From the NCBI GenBank assembly GCA_028673005.1, contig CM054116.1:38542577-38606576 (forward strand): a stretch of DNA of 64,000 nucleotides, in the 5' to 3' direction. The notes under the pieces were generated by a model, which worked only from the letters and a program-made list of their open reading frames with translations, did no database searches and was not told the DNA's origin. This DNA comes from Tanypteryx hageni (lineage: Eukaryota > Arthropoda > Insecta > Odonata > Petaluridae). Shown piece by piece: positions 58,601 through 64,000 of the stretch. The translations under genes and the position numbers were made by a program. Numbering within the stretch: the stretch's first letter is position 1; the number at the start of each line of letters is the position of its first letter.

Positions 58601-61600
58601 CAAACAGCCTGGTAATTTGTTAGGAAAACCGGCACAAACCTCCTCCCATCGCACTTTTAGCAGAGAGTGAATAAAATTTATTGAAAATCAAGTACCTAAT
58701 ATAATGGAGAGAAAATGTTATCTTGGAAAAGAATGACTAATTGAAAAAGAAAATAATATAAAAGTTTTGGCAGATTGGCCGTTGGACTTACCGGCCCGGT
58801 GATTGCACTGGAAGGTTATAGCCAGTCTGCCCTGGTGGACAGTTTGATGTGCAATGCCAAAGGTGACCAGAGTTCAGATCTGCAAAACTGGGAAAAAAAC
58901 TCTGTTTGCCCCTGGGGTGTAGGCAATTTACTGCATCAGCCAATTTCGATAAATTGAGGGGTTGGACCAGTGGCGGCTTGTGTATAGGCACTGCGGAACT
59001 GCAGCACCCCCTATTTCCACTTGATTTTATCGATAACATTTAATATAATGAGTCCTTTTTTCTTTAATTCTTTCTTTATTTTTGTAGTACAATATATATT
59101 CCTTAAGCTTAATGTCAGTACTTCAGTAACCATCCCCCAGTTTATGAAAAAGATACAAAAATCTTTGTATGGAACTGTGCGCTTCACAGTGCCAGCGACG
59201 TGGTGTTTGACTGTTGTGCACACATAGGAGGGGGGGGTGGGGAGGAAGGCGGGACTGCCAGGTAGAGAGAGCACTGTTGCTCTCGCAGTGCCGGCTCTGG
59301 CGTGATGGTGGAAGGAAGTTTTTTTTTACTCAGCGTGTGTTGTGCTTAAAACCGTGTACCATATTCTTGAATGTGATAAAGTGTAGAAGAGTGTAGAATT
59401 AGATTATTATTCTGCTTCCAGCTATTCTATTTGATTCATTTTTTTTTCGGTTCTTTTATTTAACAGAAAACTTTAACCATGGCCTTGCATCCCCAAGAAA
59501 TAAGTTCTGTGACTGTAAGTGAACTTCAACAGCTTAAGTTTTCACAACTATCTCTCCATGAGAAAGTTACAGTTAAGAAAAGAGGTCGTTCAACACCTGA
59601 TATTCTAATATCTCAGCCAGGCAAAAGCAACAACAAGAAATATATTCGTAGCTTTAATTCTGAATGGTACCAACGGAAAAGTTGGCTTTGCGGCTGTGAA
59701 GTAAAAAATGCACTGTTTTGCTTCCCGTGTTTGCTGTTTGGAGGTGATGTACCGTGAACAAAAGATGGTTTTAGAAATATAAACAAAATGAAAGAAAAAA
59801 CTGAAAAGCATGAGAAGTCAAAGAAGCACGTTGATAATGTTGTTTCACTGTCACTTTTAGGAACCGTAAGTATTAAGGAGAAACTTTGTGAGGCATACAG
59901 ACTTTCAATCAATGAGAATAATATAAAAGTTAAAAAGAACCGTGAAATTTTGTCCAAAATAATAGAATGCATTTACTTTTGTGGAAACTTTGAAACTCCC
60001 TTACGTGGACATGATGAAAAAGACGATTCAGTAAATCCAGGGGTATTTAGAGGATTAGTAAATTTTGCATCTAAATTAGATTCAGATTTGAAGAATCACT
60101 TAGAAACCAGTGCAGTCTTCAAAGGTGTTTCTAAGACCATTCAGAATGAGATACTTGACTGCCTGCTACAAATATACCATGAGGAGATAGCTGTCATGGC
60201 TGATGACACAGCAGATGTTTCGGAACACACTCAAATGGTTCTTGTTCTACGGTACGTATTGAATGAAGAAATATTTGAGCGTTTTTGGGGATTCTTTATT
60301 CCAGAAAATCAAACTGCAGATGGCATATCAAAACGTATTTTAGAACAATTGGACATAATCCTTCAAGGAAATGGACAAAAACTGATAGCTCAGACATTTG
60401 ATGGTGCAAATGTCATGAAAGGCAAAAAAGCAGGAGTTCAAGCAAAAATAAAAGCAGTTTATAGTAATGCACTTTTCATTCACTGTTATGCACATCAACT
60501 TAATTTAATAATGAGAAATGCAGCAAGTATTACACGAAACGCAAGAATATTTTTCTCTAACATTCTGGCTATTCCAACATTCTTCTCAAGATCACCACAA
60601 CGTGTGTCCATTCTCAAGAAACATATGGACGTCAGCATTCCACGTCCATCCTCTACAAGGTGGAATTTCAACATACGGACCATAAACAGAGTTCATGAAA
60701 ATTTGCAACCTTTAAAAAACTGCCTTAATGAAATTCAGTCAACATCAAATGCAGATCAAACCATTGCAGAAGCAACAGGAATTTTAAAATACCTGAATGA
60801 TGATAATTTCAAGTTTTGGTTAGAGCTTTTTCATCAGATTATGCCTCATGTTGAAATAATTTACAACCAAATGCAATCTCGAGAAATTAGTGTGTTTAAA
60901 GTTAATGAATATATAACAAATTTCAAAACTGCTATTTTAGAATTGAGAAACTCAAAGTACTGTGAGAATCCTTCAAAGACACTAATGGCAGATGCTAAGG
61001 AAGTGTGTGACTATATATGTGTTGTTGATATAATGGACAGATATTCTTCCACTAAACACTTAGTAGCTGCTAAATTGTTCAACAAGAAATGCTTCACTAG
61101 ATTTAAGAATGAACATCCCACAAAAGAGATAGTACTGACCACTGAAGTTTATCCCATGATTGACAAAGAAAAGCTTGAAACTGAACTAAAAGTATTCTAT
61201 TGTAGGACTGATATTCATGAATATTGCAAATTAATTGAGCTACTGAAATTTATCTTGGAAAATAATCTAGATGATGTTTTTAGTGAAATTACGAAACTGA
61301 TAAAAATCCTCCTGACAATTCCCATGACTACATCAGAGGCAGAGCGCTGCTTTTCAACATTGAAAAGAATAAAAACTTTTTTAAGAAGCACTATGAATTC
61401 GGAAAGACTAAATACGCTTGCAGTACTTTCAATGGAGAAAAATTTCCTCAATTGTCATCCAGAGATCAAGGAGAAAATTATTGAACTTTTTGCGCAAATT
61501 AAAACAAGAAGAATGGATTTCATTTTTAAATGAATAGGTCAAGCTTGAACTGTAACAATTTAAGTTAAAGTAAGTAAAAAATGTTTTTTTTTTGTTAAGA

Positions 61601-64000
61601 TTTTATCAAGTTCCTGAATAAATTTTCTTTTTATACATGTTTTTTTCCTTTTACACAATTTTAAAACAAAGGCTAAAAATTTTCTGGAGCAGCACCCCCA
61701 CTAATTTTAGCTACGAGTCGCCACTGGGTTGGACACAGGGTTGCCAACCATCCATAAATTTATGGACAGTCCGTAAAAAAGAGCAAAAATTGGACGTGTC
61801 CATAAAAACATTTAGATGTCTGTAAAAATGTTAAGAAATTTTCTGAGGTTTAAAGCAGTGGTGGTAATCAACCTTTTTAGTCGGCGTATCCCTTAAAATA
61901 TTTTTGATGAAATTTATATCCTCTAGTATATTTTCAAGTTAACAAACTCGGTTATTATTGGGTCGAGTCTACAAATATATATGTACTTTCAAATTATATG
62001 ATTTACATATATTTTATGCGTGAGATAATTATTATGCAATTATTTGCATATTTCTTCCTTTCACTTCCTGCTTGAAAGGAAAAAGATTTAAAATGGTCCA
62101 TTCATCACCTGAATGCCCAAAAGAAGATCAAGTATGGTAACATCATCGTAGAGAAGGATGGAGGGGTGAGAGACAATGGTTGTGTTCGCAAATGCATAAT
62201 TTTTACGAACATTTTTTTCATGTTTTTTTTATTATTTAGGCACAAATGTATTGTTATTATGAGCACAGAGCAAATTTTTTTTCGAATTACGTATTATCAA
62301 CGTTTTCGAATTATCCAGGTACTTTTGCATGAAATTTGCTTATTGGGTCTTGAAATTGAAAAAAATTCAAATTATACCGAAATTTCGAATTGGAGCTTCG
62401 AATTAACTAAGTTTTATTGTGTATGACCAAAACAATGTATCAATGAATTAGCAGGAGCGCTATTATGAAACAGCACTAAATGAAGCGCACTATAGCAAGG
62501 GATGCCTGTATTTGAGATTGTATTATGTTCAGGTCATTGTGGTGCTTACGGAAACTGTCTTATATTTTCTTCTATTCAACTTATTTTGTCCTGTTACTGC
62601 TTTTTATACTAAAAGATTATTCCAAGTGAAGATTTTTTAAGAAAGGTTGTATTATCAGGGCTTATAAATTTTTACCAACTGTTTCAGTGCTGCCAAAACG
62701 GGACTTATTGGTTTATCCAATACAATTGCTATTGAAGGTCAAAAGAACAACATCTATTGTAATGTTATTGTTCCCACTGCTGCTTCTAGATTAACTGAAG
62801 ATATTCTTCCTCCAGGTGAGTTCATTAAAATGCAATTCTCATTTTTGCTTCATATTTTCATTTGACATGTTTCAAATAATATATTGCATTTATTTGTTTC
62901 CCAGATTTATTTGAACAGTTAAAGCCAGAATTGATTGCACCAGTTGTTGCTTGGCTCTGCCATGAGTCTTGCAGTGACAATGGTTGTATCATTGAATCAG
63001 CTGCTGGGTGGGCAGCTAAATGTAAGTGTGCTTCAATTTGGATGCTTTGTGTGAGAGATTGTTTTTAAAAAATAGTTTTTGGGCCCAGACTAGATCCAGT
63101 ATTTCAAAGAAACAGGCAAAAATTGTAATAAATCTTGCAAAAAAATAGCATACCAACACTGTTAACTGAAGTTTTTCTCTGTATTTAGTTCATTATGATT
63201 TTTCTTGTATTATCCTTGTTTGTAGCCATCCATGCTCCCTTCCCTTTCCATGGACATGGCTAGGAGTTAACTGTGGTTACAATGGGAATTTTATGTTGTT
63301 CCTTTTTGGTGACCATGTACTTGAAGAGCCCATATCAGAGAAGATTTCAAATGATATAGGGATCAGGTTTAACCACTCTGAGGATATTCAAATGAAACAA
63401 TTGATTATGTTCCTATTAAACCATTCTTATGTGCTTTCTTCAGTGTATAAAATGGTAAGAGGCTGTGGGATGTTGTCCCACAAAGATAAAATACTGGCTT
63501 AAAATCTTCCTAGCCAGTGTTTCTTATGTTATTTCTTTGGTTATTCCATGAAATTTGTATTTAGCAATGTTGTAGGACGAATACTTTTGTATAAACTTAA
63601 TGAATCTGCGTTGTTAAGAAGCAAGGAAATTTCATAAGATAAAATGAAAAAGGAAAAATTCTTATATTTTCCTAGCCTTGAAAGAGATTTATTTTTTCTT
63701 TTTATATTTCAAATTTTTTATTTTACACAGAAAAGTTTTTTAATGGTTACTGCAAGCAATGTCATAGTAAAATTTAAAACATTCAAAATTATAGATAGTT
63801 TGTTATTATTTTAAATAAAAGTGAAGGTTGGCTATTCCAAACTTTTTTATTATTTCATTGGTTTATAAATAAAATAATTACACATTACTTTGTTTTTTCA
63901 GATCACTTGGTCAGAAATCCAGGGAAAATGTTACGCAAGAGTCTACATGATGGAGTGACAATAGAAGATGTTCGAGATAGTTGGGATAAAGTTACTGATA
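49671..64000 (+). CDS. HSD17B4: Peroxisomal multifunctional enzyme type 2, N-terminal dehydrogenase part (partial)
   Basis: This peroxisomal enzyme performs the hydratase and D-3-hydroxyacyl-CoA dehydrogenase steps of beta-oxidation of very-long-chain and branched fatty acids. Coding exons in the window: 49671-49731, 49927-50064, 54157-54309, 54780-54924, 62688-62815, 62905-63021 and 63902 to the window end, all GT-AG with consistent phases, 280 codons. Visible short-chain dehydrogenase features: TGSGAGLG at residues 16-23 (NAD binding), [22 protein letters not shown] at 99-109, active-site Ser151/152 in TSSTSG, and Tyr165-Lys169 in [25 protein letters not shown] leads toward the hydratase region. 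The hydratase and any SCP2 domain lie beyond the window. An ATG at 49666 is out of play because a stop follows at once. Introns 2 and 4 are enlarged by transposons. No inactivating change is seen. Confidence 0.96.
50271..51606 (+). mobile_element. hAT element in HSD17B4 intron 2, decayed transposase
   Basis: The left end is CAGACCTGGCCAAGCCTTGG and the right end, reverse-complemented, CAGGGGTGGGTAACCCAAAC, a common hAT form. CTATACAA (50263-50270) and CTATACAG (51607-51614) are the 8-bp target duplication with one change. At about 51300-51500 broken frames give the C-terminal dimerisation region: [11 protein letters not shown], then [19 protein letters not shown], a stop, [15 protein letters not shown], with frameshifts. 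The rest of the 1,336 bp is AT-rich remnant. Confidence 0.83.
52584..53774. mobile_element. 1.19-kb inverted-repeat element in HSD17B4 intron 2
   Basis: The left end CTAGTGGTACCTGCAAAAAC, then GTTTGTGAAGTCAGTCAG, is mirrored by the right end 53735-53774 over about 45 bases with a few changes. No transposase is readable. The interior holds a 213-bp tandem duplication. Near the right end, at 53640, the minus strand reads GGTTCAACTCC, a Pol III B box, so a SINE-like piece may be inside. Superfamily unknown; TA borders are possible. Confidence 0.65.
52734..53159 (+). repeat. Recent 213-bp tandem duplication
   Basis: 52734-52946 and 52947-53159 are nearly identical (differences include ACGC/ACAC and AGTAACCC/AGCAACCC). 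Both start GCAATTTTTTCATATACAAT and end CCATTAGAAAAAG. It lies in intron 2 and inside the inverted-repeat element. Confidence 0.95.
55920..58476 (-). pseudogene. Tigger/pogo transposase, decayed
   Basis: Minus-strand order follows the family. The N-terminal helix-turn-helix is at 58476-58231 ([20 protein letters not shown], then [19 protein letters not shown]). A second DNA-binding part is at about 58259-58150 ([17 protein letters not shown]). After an inserted block, broken frames from 57350 to 56990 include [19 protein letters not shown] (first catalytic Asp), [15 protein letters not shown] and [17 protein letters not shown]. The final Asp region [15 protein letters not shown] is at about 55960-55920. 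There are many stops and frameshifts, so the gene is dead. The 56040-56990 stretch holds no readable blocks and may be inserted or decayed. Confidence 0.8.
57600..58130 (+). promoter_or_regulatory. Promoter-like insertion, candidate solo LTR
   Basis: A GC-richer block interrupts the Tigger transposase. It contains CT-rich sequence, TCTATAAAAGTAGAGACTCT (a TATA box near 57970) and then a run of short repeats around GCAGGAGTACTTGCATCGCA (AGTAC/GCA units). The layout resembles U3-R-U5 of an LTR, with AATAAA near 58185. No TG...CA ends or flanking duplication could be fixed, so an LTR is only one option. Confidence 0.35.
58576..58960. mobile_element. Probable hAT-type MITE remnant next to the Tigger 5' region
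   Basis: CAGGGGTGGACTGAGAGG at 58576 is a hAT-like terminal form, and the interior has the TTGGACTTACCGGCCCGGTG phrase often seen in such MITEs. A B-box-like AGAGTTCAGATCTG is at about 58870. The right end was not fixed because the large hAT was inserted next to it. Confidence 0.35.
58968..61726 (+). mobile_element. Nearly intact hAT transposon (2,759 bp) in HSD17B4 intron 4
   Basis: Ends are CAGTGGCGGCTTGTG and, reverse-complemented, CAGTGGCGACTCGTAG; both run into sequence with GCAGCACCCCC (left) and AGTGGGGGTGCTGC (right, complement), extending the inverted repeat. GGTTGGAC flanks it exactly on both sides (58960-58967 and 61727-61734). It carries one transposase gene in the same direction as HSD17B4. 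A 683-bp deletion derivative is at 24250-24932. Confidence 0.97.
59479..61533 (+). pseudogene. hAT transposase (ZMYM1-like, TTF-type N-terminus), one premature stop
   Basis: From the ATG at 59479 to the TGA at 61531 one frame spans 684 residues, broken only by a TGA at 59755-59757, residue 93, where the family typically has Trp (TGG to TGA is one base). The N-terminal Cys-rich part is of TTF/zinc-finger form ([20 protein letters not shown]). The catalytic RNase-H-like domain follows with [12 protein letters not shown], then [13 protein letters not shown] and the [10 protein letters not shown] motif. The C-terminal dimerisation region is [20 protein letters not shown], then [21 protein letters not shown] restart at the Met of 59788 would drop the zinc-finger part, so such a product probably would not bind the ends. 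Very similar to vertebrate ZMYM1-like hAT proteins; precise hAT family unknown. Confidence 0.93.
61735..62160. mobile_element. Mixed MITE remnants right of the hAT
   Basis: CAGGGTTGCCAACCATCCAT at about 61737 and CAGTGGTGGTAATCAACCTT at about 61857 are both typical terminal sequences of non-autonomous DNA elements. Partner ends were not found, so these are fragments or diverged copies inside the Tigger element. Confidence 0.35.

Larger units (their letters stand above)
55437..62508 (-). mobile_element. Tigger-like (pogo) transposon in HSD17B4 intron 4, broken by nested insertions
   Basis: The ends CAGGCATCCCTCCTTTATTC at 55437 and, reverse-complemented, CAGGCATCCCTTGCTATAGT ending at 62508 form inverted repeats flanked by TA. 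Between them the minus strand carries a decayed Tigger transposase (55920-58476). The 7-kb span is far above Tigger size because of later insertions: a hAT (58968-61726), probable MITEs around 58576-58960 and 61735-61900, and a promoter-bearing block at 57.6-58.1 kb. That the two ends belong to one element is inference from matching ends and orientation. Confidence 0.65.

Noticed and set aside
59788..61533. A complete 581-residue transposase starting at 59788
   Set aside because: The same frame runs back to 59479 with one TGA, and the family needs the N-terminal zinc-finger part. The downstream Met is not the natural start.
1..64000. CRISPR arrays, bacterial operons, rRNA genes, telomere repeats
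   Set aside because: None found. Repeats present are transposons, simple repeats or satellite-like, and the genes have spliceosomal introns.

Overview
The window is a stretch of animal nuclear DNA, almost certainly from an arthropod and most likely an insect. It is AT-rich, with genes split by GT-AG introns and spaces filled by many transposable-element (TE) families. I cannot name the species. No bacterial operons, CRISPR arrays or rRNA genes were seen.

Four host genes can be supported by spliced reading. (1) A glucose-6-phosphate 1-epimerase lies on + from 13755, with seven clear coding exons to 16435, an uncertain last exon near 18.26 kb and possibly a very long 3' UTR. (2) SERF (small EDRK-rich factor, 4F5 family) lies on - at 32189-33185. 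(3) A SUB1/PC4 transcriptional coactivator lies on + at 33796-36406, head to head with SERF across a 610-bp gap. (4) The 5' part of the peroxisomal multifunctional enzyme type 2 gene (HSD17B4/Mfe2) lies on + from 49671 and runs off the window end; only its short-chain dehydrogenase domain is inside.

Layout. 0.2-2.4 kb: 5'-truncated non-LTR retrotransposon with a tandem-repeat tail. 4.4-5.4 kb: broken SWIM-domain gene fragment. 6.46-8.45 kb: hAT-like DNA transposon with an exact 8-bp target duplication. 10.7 kb: tRNA-derived SINE copy. 13.7-16.5 kb: epimerase gene. 18.3-23.1 kb: long low-repeat stretch, possible 3' UTR. 24.25-24.93 kb: internally deleted hAT. 26.4-27.9 kb: two-unit higher-order tandem repeat. 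28.1-30.0 kb: Penelope-like, jockey-like and SINE sequences nested together. 31.7-36.5 kb: SERF and SUB1. 36.5-41.6 kb: MITEs, pogo remnant and SINE-like sequence. 42.9-48.6 kb: SINE, piggyBac fragment, pogo-like palindromic element and two non-LTR fragments. 49.7-64 kb: HSD17B4, with intron 2 holding two DNA elements and intron 4 holding a Tigger element that was invaded by a nearly intact hAT.

How the parts relate. The four host genes have housekeeping roles (sugar phosphate metabolism, protein homeostasis, transcription, peroxisomal beta-oxidation) and show no shared pathway. The most informative non-genic story is one hAT family: the 2,759-bp copy in HSD17B4 (exact 8-bp target duplication, one TGA in an otherwise open transposase) and a 683-bp derivative 34 kb away that has lost essentially the whole transposase. 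Two inverted copies of a CpG-rich degenerate repeat inside pogo-like elements are the least familiar sequence pattern. I found no convincing new gene system.
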